64,000 nt of DNA from Bactericera cockerelli. Its lineage: Eukaryota > Arthropoda > Insecta > Hemiptera > Triozidae. Positions 1-11,885 of the stretch are shown piece after piece. Positions within the stretch are counted from its first letter, which is position 1; every line of letters starts with the position of its first letter. A model generated the notes under the pieces. It saw only the letters and a program-made list of their open reading frames with translations, did no database searches and had not been told where the DNA came from. The position numbers were made by a program, and so were the translations under genes. The DNA lies in the NCBI GenBank assembly GCA_024516035.1, contig CM044958.1, forward strand, positions 27,001,755 to 27,065,754. Direction: 5' to 3'.

Positions 1-1
1 T

Positions 2-124
2 GAACAACAGACAATTACAAATGTAAATTTTCAAGAAACATCCCTATCTCCATGGTATGCGAGTGATGGAATGTGGTATCTATGTTATCATTCATTTACA
101 GGTAAAGAGATACATTTAGTTTAG
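2..124 (+). CDS. possible C-terminal coding exon cut by the left edge
   Basis: An open frame enters from the left edge and reads about 40 residues to a TAG at 122-124, ending ...HSFTGKEIHLV. Residue use (SPWYASDGMWYLCYHSF) looks protein-like rather than like translated AT-rich repeat. A good splice donor (CAG then GTAAAG) lies at 98-106, so the exon may instead end at 100 and continue elsewhere. An AATAAA lies at 393-398. The family is not recognised. It is too short to be sure it is coding. Confidence 0.3.
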   Translation, partial: EQQTITNVNFQETSLSPWYASDGMWYLCYHSFTGKEIHLV

Positions 125-689
125 TTTATTGTAGGTTCCTACCAACATTTTAGATTTTTGTAATCACGCTGTGGTTTAGTTGAAACAGTCTCCACATTTA
201 TTCGTTGAAATCTGCGAACAAGAGAAAATGAAAGATAAATTTTTGTTATTGTTGAAAACAATAAGAACATTTTCAATTACCAAATGTGAAAACTATAAGG
301 ATTCAGCAATACCAAACTAACTGAGGAAATTTTATTCATAAACCGACAATTTTATTTGAAAGCACGAAATCAAATTTAAGTGAATTCCTTAAAATAAAAT
401 AAAAAGGTTAATTTTTTTTTCTTTTATTTCGAATGAACGCTATCATACATGACGTATGAGATATAACTGATTTTTGAGAGCGCCGTATTTTGAGTGGTTA
501 TACAATGTGCAAGAAACGTTAATTGGTAACGTTACATAAAAACATAGGTCATAGTATCTACTCGTACATGACAAGTAAGGTATTCTAAAATCTAAATAAG
601 TTATTATGATGGAAAATTCAGGATTTACCTACCTGAAACCTTGAAATTGAGATAATTTCGGGAAAAGTCTGACATAGCATTCGTCGAAA
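125..689. other. non-coding stretch, nothing recognised
   Basis: AT-rich DNA with an AATAAA at 393-398 that could serve the exon at the left edge. No gene or known repeat was recognised. Confidence 0.5.
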
Positions 690-1104
690 TTTGACCTACC
701 CAGGATACCAAAAAGTAGTTTTCAGCCATTGGTCCGTTCGTCGCGTCGGCGTCGTGGACACGATATTTCAAAAACGGTACAAGCTAGAGATTTGAAATTT
801 GGTTTGGAAGTTAATTTTATATACCACAGGAACCACGAAAGTTTTTATTGAACTCGGTCGCAGGGCCGCAAAGATCGTCACAAAGACCGTTTGATTGGTT
901 AATGATACGAAAAAAGTTAGATAAGTTTTTTTAATAAAAAAAAATGATAGGGGTTTACTTCGATCATTTTTTTGTTGATATCTTAAACATTTTGTAACCC
1001 GGCCGTAACATTGATTTTTAGCTATCTGTTACCCTTGAGTCATCAGTGGCGGAGTTCGACTTTTTTCAAGTGAAACGAAAAGTCGTGTGGTGTCACACCA
1101 GTTT
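690..1104 (+). repeat. diverged copy of dispersed repeat family A
   Basis: It shares ordered blocks with the copies at 12035-12701 and 48598-49238: the ATTCGTCGAAA and GACCTACCCAGG block, CAGCCATTGGTCCGT, the ACCACGAAA block, a GGCCGCA-rich core, and GTTACCCTTGAGTCA near the end. It finishes in the family's palindromic terminus (GTGTGGTGTCACACCAG, about 1084-1101). The internal microsatellite of the other copies is missing here. Confidence 0.7.
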
Positions 1105-2380
1105 TTTTAATGGTATATTACTTTTTTGTATCATATTTTTTGAAAAATATCAAATACTAACATGAGAGAAACCTCCATATCGTTAGAGTATGTCTCTTAT
1201 TGAATAATTTATTTTTACTAGTACCTCGTTCAACACGGTAAAATACCATCATCTGTAAAAAAAAAATTTAAGGAACTTAATATTCAGTACTAGAGAAGAT
1301 CAACCTCAGATACAAAATTACCTATGTACGTATGCTTTTAGAAGGGCAAACCCTATACCTAAAACATATTATTTTCCACGTGCCACAGAAAGTTTTCCAA
1401 GCCCTTACGTAGGCAGACACATACAAGAAAAGTATTTATGCTGTGCAAAGTTTTACATAATTTTATCTGTCGTGTAAGAAAAAGTTTGAGATTACATAAC
1501 AATATTGCAGGTTTATTTTTTTCTTCGCTTTATAGGCCTTGTGTTACAAGATAAGCAGATCCCTTAAAGTGGTAGCTTTCCTGCTAGTGGTTTTTCTATT
1601 AACAGCAAGGGTAAAAGGACCATGAATCTAAATAGTAGAATCTACTATCTGATATGCATTTCGTACATACATGTGGGATGTGGGGATGAATTCTGATTTT
1701 CATTAGTGAGAAATTTTAAAGAGTCGTAATTATATTTCATGCCTGGTATACTCTAGAGCGGATGAGTAGCATAATTACTACATCAATGTTGATTAAAAAG
1801 AATCATCTGACCTGGCATTAAAATGTTTCACGAATAAAAATGATGAAATTTTAATAATCATTCTATTATGATCTTACGAAATTGCTAGATTTTTTCACTG
1901 TGAATTGAAAGGGTTCTTACATAGGTTACCCATCTACCATTCAGCTTTTTTGTTTACAAATTTATGTTTTGAAAAACTTTATTTTTTTACGTACCATTTT
2001 TAAATTTATGAGTTTGTTTATACGAGTGATTAGTATTAGGTAAATAATAGACAAATAAAAAGAAGCATTTGAAAAACGAATCGAGGCAGACAAGAGAGAT
2101 TTTATGGAAATAAAATGGTGGAAAATTTAGTTTTTTTTTCCTTCAGGGATAAGACCAAATAGGTTTTACTTATTTCAACCTGAGTTTCTAGTTGTCTACT
2201 ATGCATCTATTTCGCAGCCATTGTTTTAGGATTTTTTTGAATTTCCATTAACGAGACAAGTACCTACCGTACGTCAATTTTTAACTTTCATACGTTTAAG
2301 GTAGATTGCTGAAATTTGAACGGCAAAAAAACAGGTACGATCTCAAAATGTATCTATTCAAATAAATATAAAACAATAAC
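1105..2380. other. non-coding stretch, nothing recognised
   Basis: AT-rich sequence with no convincing coding frame, splice-bounded exon, tRNA-like head or paired terminal repeat. Confidence 0.5.
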
Positions 2381-2423
2381 AGGTTACACCCGCCGCTTCG
2401 CCAGCCCATCACAAACACACATG

Positions 2424-2485
<62 letters not shown>

Positions 2486-2486
2486 A
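2381..2486. repeat. repeat end followed by a (CT)n(CA)n microsatellite
   Basis: A block at 2381-2418 (GGTTACACCCGCCGCTTCG, then CCAGCCCATCA) runs into (CT)n at about 2424-2460 and (CA)n at 2461-2486. The same block followed by CA-rich sequence occurs at about 23791-23850, so the microsatellite is probably part of, or grew from, a dispersed repeat. Open frames read through it are compositional artefacts. Confidence 0.8.
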
Positions 2487-4060
2487 AGAAGTAATTTTGA
2501 CTAGAATGCGTATACATACTTTGATAACACATGGTCATTTATTCCGTAGAGAACCTCACCCTGATTGTCAGTGTGGAGTTCTACTGACAGTTTCACAAAT
2601 CTTGGATTGTACTGTTCTTGCCCCTATCCGCGTATCTCTACCCACTCCTGCTTCTCTTGAGGATAGCAAAGACCGGATTGATTCTCTTACTATATAACTT
2701 AAGAGATCTCGTTTATTTAGAATTATCTGAACTTGGAAACGGTTAAAGCAAGTAAAGGGGAAAAAAAGCAAATAATGAACAGAGACGGTCACAAAATCAA
2801 AGTTGCTCAGAAGGTTACAACATGGGATTTACAAAAACAAAGACAATATTGATTCATTATCAAATTCCAATTATCAAATATTAATAATCGGAAACAAAAA
2901 TGTCAATTTACGGTGTGACAAAAAAAATTAGTGAGGTGCGCGTTTAAGAACGCATAAAGGGTTTGGTGCACTGTACAAATTTAAATATACGTACGAGTAT
3001 ATGGTGGGTCAAATTGATAACGAAGAATGTAAGGAACATACCCGTTAAAATTTCAGATCGATTAGACAAGAAATGCAGCTTTTTAGTCAAAAAGAAATTT
3101 TGATCCAAACCATAGCTTAGCTCGTCAGAAAAAATGACAGCAATATCTAAGAATGTATGGAATATACCCCGAAAAATTCGGCTTGATTGGACAAAAAAAG
3201 ATTTTTTTATGTTAATTTGTAAAATAAAGTCATAAAATTCATCTCATTTCTATTCAAAAATTCTTCGTGCTCATTTATTTATTTGTCAAAGTCCTTGGAT
3301 TTTATGATTTTCCAAAAACTTTCGTGTTGGACAAGAGATACGTTCCTAATATGCAAATACGAAACTATCATTTGCAAAGTTCCTCTATGGCTCCATAACT
3401 TTCTCTCCACTTAAGCGTTGACAACTTATCGTATGTTTTATTCGAGGGAATATTTGCCAAGAGAGGGAGAAGTCAGTGAACTTTTAACTGAAGATTGCTG
3501 ACGACTATTAAATTTTCCAGCAAAAGTTGCTACGAGTAAGAAAATTTTTAGTGACTTTTCAACTTTTACGAGTTTCTAGACTTAAACTTCTTCACATTAT
3601 TTTGTATTCTGATACGTGTTTCACAAAGTATCGTTTGAAAATACAAAACCAAGGGTATTTACGCACTTACTGATTCATAATGAATCATTTAGATGAGGAC
3701 TGAACTTTCAGTAGTAGAGAGATTGGTACTGACGGATTTGAAGAACAATATACCCCAATTCTTCGAGAGAATAATATTAGGCAAGAGAATAACCCGAATA
3801 TTGAATGTCTCATAATAGGGTTCCAGTTGTCCTAGGAAGTCAAACAAAAAGTCAAATCAATTTCTTTTTCGACGGAGGGTTCATTCTGCAATAAAAATTG
3901 CAACTTTTTAAATTCATGGTGAACTTTCTGCTGGATGAAAGTACATGAAATGTATGGGAACTATGTTTTCCGTTACCTTTTTGTACGGGGCGTTCTTCAC
4001 ACTTCGGCCGAGGTGTTTGATACCTTTCAAATATTTTTTATTAATGGAAGATTTATTCAA
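2487..4060. other. non-coding stretch, nothing recognised
   Basis: AT-rich sequence without recognisable genes or terminal repeats. Confidence 0.5.
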
Positions 4061-4061
4061 A

Positions 4062-4121
4062 AATGACCATGCAGTTGAAAGCGACTTTAAACTTAAATTA
4101 AAAAAAATATATATATATAAA
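4062..4121 (+). repeat. 3' tail fragment of the 5S-derived SINE
   Basis: The segment ATGACCATGCAGTTGAAAGC followed by a GACTTTAAAC-type block and an A-rich end matches the tails of the fuller SINEs at 20115-20366 and 51928-52236. Head and body are absent. It ends in an A/TA-rich tail. Confidence 0.65.
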
Positions 4122-4298
4122 ATTCTGCTACTGGCCTAAATTAAAAAAATATCATTTGACAGATCACAATAAATTTTCTGCGTTAACAGAAGAACAAAAT
4201 TAGCCGTCGTTAAATAAATGGTAGGTAGTGTAGGTACGTTGTTTTTGACTCTAACAATATAAGACTACGTTAATTCAGTATAAAGTAAAGATTTGAGG

Positions 4299-5231
4299 AT
4301 GTCAGGCAAAAGTCTTAAGGGTTGCTCATGTGTGTCTTCCTTTAATTCCAATAACGAATTTATTGATGAAGACTTGAGAGATAATGATATTTCTGATATA
4401 TTTCGACTGATAGACCAATATTATGGTCTTTACAAGCAAGTGATTGAAAAACAAAGAGAAATATGCAATCCGTCAGAAACAAAGATAAATCATTTACATG
4501 ATACTGACGACAAGGAATTCGAATATGATCTCCTGCAGTTTCCAGAAGATATGTCGGACTCTACTCTAGAGTTTGAGTTAGAAAGTACTGATCTAAATAA
4601 AGACGAAAGCTCCAGAAAGCGAGTACACTTTGGAAGTATTGAAACTATGCCAGAGGAGATTGAAGAAGAAGAGGAAACACAAATTGTTGCAGCGACAGAA
4701 AATAACATCAAACAAAATGATATAGAACCGCCCTCTAATGATCTCGACACAGCTGGTAAAACTACATCAGTCAGTTGTGAAGAAAAAATCGAAATAATGC
4801 TTCAACAAGTGAGATATAAAAGAAATGTTTTAGACGAAAAATTCATAAGTGAAATAAGCAGACAAACAGATCTGAGAATTAGATCAAACGATCTGAAAGA
4901 GAAAAACGCAGCGTACCAAAAGAGAATGGAGAAGAATTATGAGAGTTTATCAAAAATAAACGACGAGAATAGACAGTTGTGTCAATCTATTAATGAGGTG
5001 TTACAAGAGCTAAAGAAAAAACAGCAACACTATGATAAGTCACCTGAAATTTTGAATTCAAATATTAGGAAACTGCATCAGAAGCAGAAGCAATTGAAGG
5101 AAAATGAATTTCATATCTTAATGGTGAGGAATCTGAAACTGAGAATACAAATAACAGAGAGAAATTCCAAGAGAATAAAGAAACAAATTGAATACTTTAG
5201 TGAGAGATTACAGAACTTCATCTACGTATGA
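4299..5231 (+). CDS. coiled-coil protein with a PP1-docking-type motif, unassigned
   Basis: An intronless 310-residue frame. I start it at ATG 4299; the codon two positions upstream (4293) is TTG. The N-terminal third is mixed. Residues about 70-150 are acidic (a PEEIEEEEE run near 118-126). Residues about 165-305 are rich in Lys, Glu and Gln with heptad-like spacing and few prolines, as expected of a long coiled coil. K107-R-V-H-F-G112 in the acidic region matches the RVxF consensus by which regulators dock on protein phosphatase 1. No signal peptide or membrane segment is visible. I do not recognise the family. The lack of introns would fit a small single-exon gene or an old retrocopy. The frame is long and biased enough that I believe it is real; the PP1 link is inference. 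Confidence 0.7.
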   Translation: MSGKSLKGCSCVSSFNSNNEFIDEDLRDNDISDIFRLIDQYYGLYKQVIEKQREICNPSETKINHLHDTDDKEFEYDLLQFPEDMSDSTLEFELESTDLNKDESSRKRVHFGSIETMPEEIEEEEETQIVAATENNIKQNDIEPPSNDLDTAGKTTSVSCEEKIEIMLQQVRYKRNVLDEKFISEISRQTDLRIRSNDLKEKNAAYQKRMEKNYESLSKINDENRQLCQSINEVLQELKKKQQHYDKSPEILNSNIRKLHQKQKQLKENEFHILMVRNLKLRIQITERNSKRIKKQIEYFSERLQNFIYV

Positions 5232-5849
5232 ATCCGATTCCTGAACCCAATGATAGTTGTCACTCAAAGTAACTGTCACGATAGTTATGAAGTACCGACT
5301 GAAATTCGGTCAAGACAAACCCGTAAATCTGAAAATATACAAAAGATTTCCATTAAGCTGTGAATGAAACTTGGTATTCTTTGTGAATGAAACCTTCTTT
5401 AGTCACAAATCTAGTTTTAAATTCCCCTTATAATAATGTCTACTGCACATAAAAATATAAAATCCCTCTCCATATTTAATACAACCTCATTTTGGGGCTA
5501 ACTAAACCAACTGAACTATGATCTACAGAACTCCATTGCATAATAATTGGGTAGGTATAGGTATGTTCATGATTTTCATTGCACCCTGGGAATGAACTCA
5601 ATGTACAAGGGAATAAAAAAATTCTATGAAAAAGATATTATAAAAGAGAAATGAAAAAGCCATGATGAGTATTAAACAAAATGAATGAGTGTGAATGGTA
5701 CGTAAGCTTAGAGTAGATAAATGGAGAATAACGAAAGAGTAGAAAGATAGAGAGAAAAAACGAGAGAGGAGAGAGCAGAAAAACAAACAAGCATTAGGAC
5801 TAAAAATGGGAGAACCTGAAAGTACAACAAAAGAGTGTGTATAAAAAAA
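5232..5849. other. 3' flank, nothing recognised
   Basis: Probable 3' UTR of the coiled-coil gene followed by purine-rich sequence (AGAGAGA runs about 5740-5780). No clear AATAAA follows the stop closely. No gene seen. Confidence 0.45.
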
Positions 5850-6620
5850 GGTACCTATTACACTATACATACAGAGTGTACACTTTTTAAACGCACCATA
5901 GGAAACTAACCCGTAAATCACGCTATTATGACTATTCCCTGTTCTCGACAGTTCACAATGATGTAATTGTGGAAAGTAAAGGGTGTTTTTTAGGGGTAAA
6001 ATTTAACGGAAAATCTAATGAAACAGTGAGAGAGTTATAGCTACATTGGTGAGTGCAGATCACATTCTTTATTTTTAATGTTCTTTACGGTTCCCAATAA
6101 TGAAATTGTTCAGTTTAAGGGATGTTTTAGGAGTAAAGTACACCGAGTAAGCAAATAAAGAGGGGTTTATAATTATCCACAAAAGTGTTAGGGAGTTACA
6201 GCCACATTTCGACTTTGGCAAGTCCAGCTCACATTTTTGTCTAACGCTTTTGCGGATAGTCATGAAACCTATTTTATTTGTTTTCCGGTGTATTTTACTC
6301 CTTCAACACTCATATTACTCTGTACAATTTAATTATTGGGAACCGTAGCCAGCCGTACAGATTATTAGACATACAAACATGTGAGCTGCGCACGGCAAAG
6401 TGTAATATAACCATGCAGTTGAAGGCGACGTTAAACCAAAATTAAAAAAAAAAGCTTTGGTGAATATTCATAAAACCTATTTTATTCGATTCTCCGTAGA
6501 ATCTTACCCTCAAATACTCTTTACTTTACACAATTACATCATTGTGAACCGTCAAGAACAGAGAATAGACACAAAAGCGTGTTTTATGGGTTAGTTTCCT
6601 ATGGTGCGTTTAAATAGTGT
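5850..6620. mobile_element. nested fold-back (inverted-repeat) element
   Basis: Two inverted repeats lie one inside the other. Outer arms are about 5885-6030 and 6480-6612 (AAACGCACCATAGGAAACTA at 5890, reverse complement near 6590-6610). Inner arms are about 6085-6140 and 6283-6350 (GGTTCCCAATAATGAAATTG against CAATTTAATTATTGGGAACC). No transposase remains. A 5S-SINE tail sits between the inner and outer right arms. The class is unknown. Confidence 0.7.
6401..6453 (+). repeat. 3' tail fragment of the 5S-derived SINE
   Basis: ATATAACCATGCAGTTGAAG, a GCGACGTTAAACC block and an A-run match the SINE tails at 20330-20366 and 52139-52190. It lies inside the fold-back element. Confidence 0.6.
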
Positions 6621-7250
6621 AGGTACATTCTGTATATGTTTCCGCATATTATACATGTATTATAATTTAATTGTGTATAAATTTTATTTTTATACAAACT
6701 GGTGCTTGACGGAAAAAATAAAGGACATTCATATATTGAAAGAGAACAAAGAGAGCGTATAGAGTATAAGTGGATAAAGCAAAGCAAAATACCTATAATC
6801 AATGCAATATTATGAGATACCTAACTACCAGAAATTAGGTGATGTCACACAAAAAAATTCATTTCTCAAAATGCTTTCAAACTGTTGGCTGGACTTATAT
6901 TTGGGGTTTTGATTAATACACGGTGCATTTTAATTACATGACCAAAATTCTAGGACAAATATTACGATTATTATTGTACAAATTCAAGCATGTTTTATTT
7001 ACAGTAAGAATAAAAGCGAAATTATTAAAACTAAACTTGATCAAGGGTAGTGCTAATGGCTGATTTTTTGGACAAATTTCAAGATCCGCCTATTGATTTG
7101 TGACAAATGCTCTTGAAATAATCTGAGATATTACCTGAAAGGTATTTACTTCCAAAAATATTGTATTTTATAATAAAAGCAAAAATATGGCACAGAGGTA
7201 GGACAATATAATGTACAAAAAATTTGGATAAATATACCTAGACTACCTAG
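6621..7250. other. non-coding stretch flanking a hAT-like insertion
   Basis: Nothing coding was seen. The block AAACTTGATCAAGGG with GTGCTAATG at about 7033-7062 recurs at about 8997-9022, on the other side of the hAT-like element. Confidence 0.5.
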
Positions 7251-8872
7251 CAGTGGCGGCTCGTGACTTCAAGCCTAGGTGAAGACAAATTATACCCAGA
7301 AGTATTGAAATAATAAAATTATTAATTTATCTGTTCTTAGTTCTTATGGTCTCATAACCACAGCCCATTGTAAGTGATGGCTGTTTCCCTGCAGAGCATG
7401 ATTTTCTCTCATACCAGTTTTGCATCATATAAGTTTTTATAGGCACTTTTTTTGGAGAACACTTGATACTGAAAAAGTAACCAAGGCTGGTACACAGCCA
7501 TTCATTTTTCACAAGCCATTCAGGCTTGAACTGTATGGCTGTGGGGGAGGCATTTGCTTTTCTTTTTTAGTGGTGGTTACAGTAATTGGAGAAATTGGAC
7601 GTCCAGTAATCATAATACCTTTCTTATCCTCATTACCTACTTCTTAATCTGAATGGGGTTACTTTTAATGTTTGAACCCCATGATTTTGTGGGAATCTCA
7701 TTGTTTCTTTGAAATATTGTTATTAATTACCTATTCATCTTAATAAAAAATATTAACTAAAAGTTGGTGAAAAGGAATTAAAATAAAAATATTAGGATTA
7801 TACCTCAGTAGATAGGTAGGTACAACATTAGAGGGCTTGGAACTGGGAAGAAAAAAAAGTAAGTTGAAGACTAAAAATTACAATCCAAAACTGGAAGAAA
7901 ATCCACCACCAGATTACAAAATAAATCTAAGAAAATCATACTTACTACAAATATAAAATCAGCTTAAATTTGGGTTTCCATTGATGTCTTAATGACTATT
8001 TATGAAAAATACAGATATTTTGTCTTATAATTTTAAGTACTTCACTGGAAGCTGTGTGCTTAGCTAACTGCATAATTATAATGTTTTTTCTGACACTGAA
8101 AGAAGTACATAGCTACTTCATATTCAAATTATTATGAAAAACACAGGACAGATCAGGTAAGAATAATGTTTCTGTCCTGCATCAAATACTGGAAATAACT
8201 TTATTAACTAGTTACACTACTTAAAAGTCACTTGATTACCGTTGAAAAGTTTTGAAAATAATCTAATAAAATTTAAAAAGTGCGCAACAAGTTTTGTTTA
8301 CATTCTATAGATAAGAGATACAATGTTGCCAAGTTTATTTCATAGCTAAAATTCTACAAACTTCAAGGTCTTCAAGAGCTATATTTTAAATTTAAAGGAA
8401 TCCCTGAAATCATGTAAGACGTATTTATTTATTTTTAAAAAATAATACTACACCGCCTAAACAGAATTTTCTCTTGAGAATCTCATTTCAACACGTCGAA
8501 TTTCTTGATTTTCTTTTAACCCTACAATGCATGAATTTTTTTATTTCAATGTAATTTTGAGATTTGTTAGCTTTTAGGTCGTACATAACGGGAAAAATAG
8601 CGAAAAAATCAATTCGACTGTTTTCGACCGTTCTTCGCCAAAAAAAAAATCTTGTTACACTGGTGTAACACTATGCATTGTGAGGTAATTTTAATCATGT
8701 ACCTACTCTAATTTTTTTTGTTGAAAATGTACCTGTTTGATTTTTGTTCAATCAGTAGGTTCAATTGTGTCATGTTCAAGGGCATTGTAGATTGTAGTGA
8801 CGTAGTGTTATTTTCACCGTTCAAAATTAGGTAAAAATATTATCAGTGTCTTCACCCGACGAGCCGCCACTG
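7251..8872. mobile_element. hAT-like DNA transposon, decayed
   Basis: Terminal inverted repeats CAGTGGCGGCTCGT at the left and its reverse complement ending at 8872, with GTCTTCACC/GGTGAAGAC blocks just inside. An 8-bp flanking duplication is visible: CTACCTAG at 7243-7250 and CTACCTAA at 8873-8880, one mismatch. TIR type, 8-bp duplication and 1.62-kb length fit a hAT element. A short minus-strand frame at 7327-7512 (QNWYERKS...) might be a transposase remnant, but I cannot show it. No intact transposase is present. Confidence 0.8.
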
Positions 8873-9669
8873 CTACCTAAATAGAGCCATCGGCCAACTG
8901 TCCTCTCTATTAAACATGTTGTAAATAAAACTTGATGTTGTATTTACAAATGACATAGAATATATAAATACATAGATATTGAAATTAATAAAACAAAACT
9001 TGATCAAGGGCGGTGCTAATGCCAACGGCATCCTCTAAAGACATTTTTTTCTAAAATGGCCGCGATTTTGGGGGCCTTTTTTAAAACAGTTCAAGATAGG
9101 AAAAAATGATGAGCAAATAAAAAGCTTAAAATTAAGAAATAAATAAAAAAAAATCTAATACATTTCATAATTCTCATACATATTCAACCGTTTTTCAAAG
9201 AACGTCAAAATCAACTATTATAAACCGTCCAAAAATCCAGCACTGGCATTTTTGGCTAGAAGGTGGAAGATATGAAAAAATAAACCCCACCCTAAACTAT
9301 TGAGAAAACCAATAAACCCTATCTAATTTGGTCTTAAAATAATTGATGGAGCCTTCAGGGGTGGAATACGAATATTGGCTGGCCGGAATTAGGGGCGGAC
9401 TTCGGCGTAAACTTAGAGATATAGAAAAATTCATGGGCATCAAACCCCCCCCCCCCCCTATTGTATATGTTGTTCTGTAAATATATATATATTTTTTTTT
9501 CTTTAATAAACTCATTGGTGGAACCACTTGTAGAGTATGAAAGAGTCAAATTCCGCAACGTTCGAAATTCTGCCACTGGAGACTTTTTATATATGTATAA
9601 AAAAAATATATTCACTTTTTTAAAACCAAACATAATAAGATAATTTTTATAACAACTTTTCACTTAAAA
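8873..9669. other. repeat-derived flank with a poly-C run
   Basis: It begins with the repeat shared with about 7033-7062 and holds a 14-base C run at 9445-9458. Short frames here are interrupted and low complexity. No gene seen. Confidence 0.45.
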
Positions 9670-10008
9670 TTGCTGTTGTAAAAGTACACACAATTCAAGG
9701 AAGATAAAAAGAGAAAAATCAAACTTTTGAAAAAACTTATGATAAAATATCTTTCTGGTTTTTTAATGTTTTTTGATGCAACCAACTGTATTTGAAGGGA
9801 AAAATGCATGACATGAAGACTACCTACAGACCAAGTGACCATGATTTCTTAAAAACGTGCATCGATCCAAGAGCCCTCTTGAACTGTGGGAAAAACAGGA
9901 ATTTGGCCATAACTCTTTAACGAAGTGTCCCACTGCAACTTCAGCTTATAGCCCATAGGGCGCTGAGCCTACCCTTAAAATATTGTCATCTAGTCCTGGG
10001 ACACCCTG
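9670..10008. mobile_element. solitary arm of the CAGGGTGTCCC-type element
   Basis: Matches, with divergence, the right arm of the elements at 13665-14759, 47722-50073 and 51403-53404: a CAACTGTATTTGAAGGG-like block, ACGTGCATCGATCCAAG, GTGGGAAAAACAGG, TTGGCCATAACTC, and the end GGGACACCCTG at 10008 followed by TA. No left arm was found, so it is a truncated copy. Confidence 0.8.
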
Positions 10009-10018
10009 TATTATAAAT

Positions 10019-10084
10019 CATTGCTTGTGATGGGAGAGCGGCCACCGTGGCGGCTACCTGGGGGATCTCCCATCACAAGCAATG
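10019..10084. other. perfect 19-bp hairpin
   Basis: Bases 10019-10037 (CATTGCTTGTGATGGGAGA) pair without mismatch with 10066-10084. The 28-base loop contains a smaller GC-rich palindrome (GCCACCGTGGC). It begins ten bases after the end of the solitary arm. It could be a transposon terminus, a small-RNA precursor or a tiny MITE; the sequence does not decide. Confidence 0.75.
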
Positions 10085-11596
10085 GCTTTTAATATCGACT
10101 CCTCAACCCAGCTGCCCACAGGTTCTCGTTACTCACCTCTAGATTACTTGATGAGTGTTTCCAGCAAACATTAATAGTTCCATCTTGGAAGCTCAACAGA
10201 AGAAACAGCTACCTACCAAATAATATTAGGACACATTGAATTATTGAAAACTAATGAGAAACCAACTATCTCGCATTCTTTGTTAGAATTCGTATATCCA
10301 CCACACAAATGTTCTATCCCGAATATTAACCGTAACTTGGTCATTTCATATTACGTTTCAAAAACAAAATTATTTTTACAAATCTCGATATGAAATTTTA
10401 CGAAAATATCGGAAAAGAAAATAATACAGCACTCGCATAAAGGATGCACAGGACACAGAAATTCGAAAGCTGCATGGAAACTGACTCAATACTGAAGTCA
10501 GCTAAAACACATCTTCCGCTCCCCTAGAATAAAGCTCACTGGCGTAGACTACACCACAGACCCGACTAACGTCGAAAAGCGCGTTCGGAATCTTTCGTTT
10601 TTAATAGGGCTCTTGCGTTTTTTTTTTTTTTTTTTTAATCCAAACAGTATAATTTTATTATATCATTCATTATTAGTATAGTCATATTATTGGTAGGTAA
10701 TAATAGTACCCCATTTAAACATGCAGAGGGGATGAACTCGATGTGTGTATACAAAATATCTCAAGAACGGTAAGTCTCAGATGTAGCTTCTAGGTGTTAA
10801 CAATTCGTACCACGAACAATTTTATGAAAATTGGCCATTTACCCATAAATATATCGAATATTATCACGAGAAAGAAATGAATTTTTCGTAAACGCTAAAA
10901 AGATTTTGAGTTTTTTAATAGGAATAAAATTGTTCTTTTTAATGGTGTGATCTTTCACACAATTTACATATTTTGAATATCAATTTGTGATATTTTTATT
11001 AAATATTACTTTGAATGACATTTTTACAAACTTTTTAGTACCTTATTTTCATTTCAGTAATAGAAACTCATGTGATGTTCACACCAGTTTATGTACTTAT
11101 GTTGTTGTTATCATATTACTTCCGATAAATTTTTAATATTAGAAATCGGAAGTTAGTTAATTTATGTTAATCTCATTACTCCTTTGAAAATCTTGACGAC
11201 AACCCTCAGACGGCTCCCTCAGACCAGTGACCATCCCTCAGTTGACTTTCAAACATTTCACAACTTTCTATTACAATGAGGCAGATTTTTTTTTACTGCT
11301 TTCATAAAAATATTTTCAAATTACTTAAAAGACGTATAAAATTAACCAACAAAATATGAAAACTGTGATTCAGACCACCTTAGAAGATGTTTGGTATCTT
11401 CATTAGGTACCTCAGTATACAGCAAGTTAGGCACCTGACCTATGCACTGACCGATGCAACCGACTGCAGTAACTTCTCACTCAATCAGATCAACTCTCTT
11501 TTTCTTCGGGCTTGCATATAGGTGTGCTTTGTACTTTCACATACATATTTGTTTTAATCACAATTGTGAAATCACAACTACTCAACATAGCTTTAC
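10085..11596. other. non-coding stretch with scattered repeat pieces
   Basis: Contains a 19-base T run (10618-10636), possibly the A-tail of a minus-strand retroposon, and a palindromic family-A-type terminus at about 11069-11088 (TGTGATGTTCACACCAG). A donor-like GTGAGT is present on the minus strand near 10135 but no exon could be defended. Confidence 0.5.
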
Positions 11597-11681
11597 TAAA
11601 TCTACGCTGAAACCAGGACTTGAACCACCGACCTCCAGATTACAAGTCGCCGCCTTATCTATCAAGCTACTGAGGTCGGTG
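11597..11681 (-). repeat. tRNA-derived SINE head
   Basis: On the minus strand the sequence reads like a degenerate tRNA: CTCAGTAGCTTGATAGATAA as an A-box-like region and GGTGGTTCAAGTCC as a B box about 35 bases later. I cannot fold it into a good cloverleaf, so it is a SINE head or tRNA pseudogene rather than a tRNA gene. Confidence 0.6.
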
Positions 11682-11885
11682 CAAAAAACCAAAATCGAAT
11701 ATTGTTGCATAATATGAAATATTCTAACCGTAAGGCCTAAATCGAAAGTTAATGTTATACCTTTGGGTAATTCCAAAAATTCCTTTAAAGGTAAACTTGA
11801 AAATTTCAAGGGAATTCATACATTGAACAGTTTATCTGAGCTTGAGATATGAAAGGAAATCCCAAAATCTCGTAGTTAATGAATA

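Noticed and set aside
2296..2538. Open frames on both strands through the CT/CA repeat (similarly 12321-12742)
   Set aside because: They exist because a dinucleotide repeat contains no stop codons. No protein features.
7327..7512. hAT transposase exon
   Set aside because: A few residues (NWYERK) are suggestive, but the frame is short and broken and lacks the catalytic or dimerisation regions.
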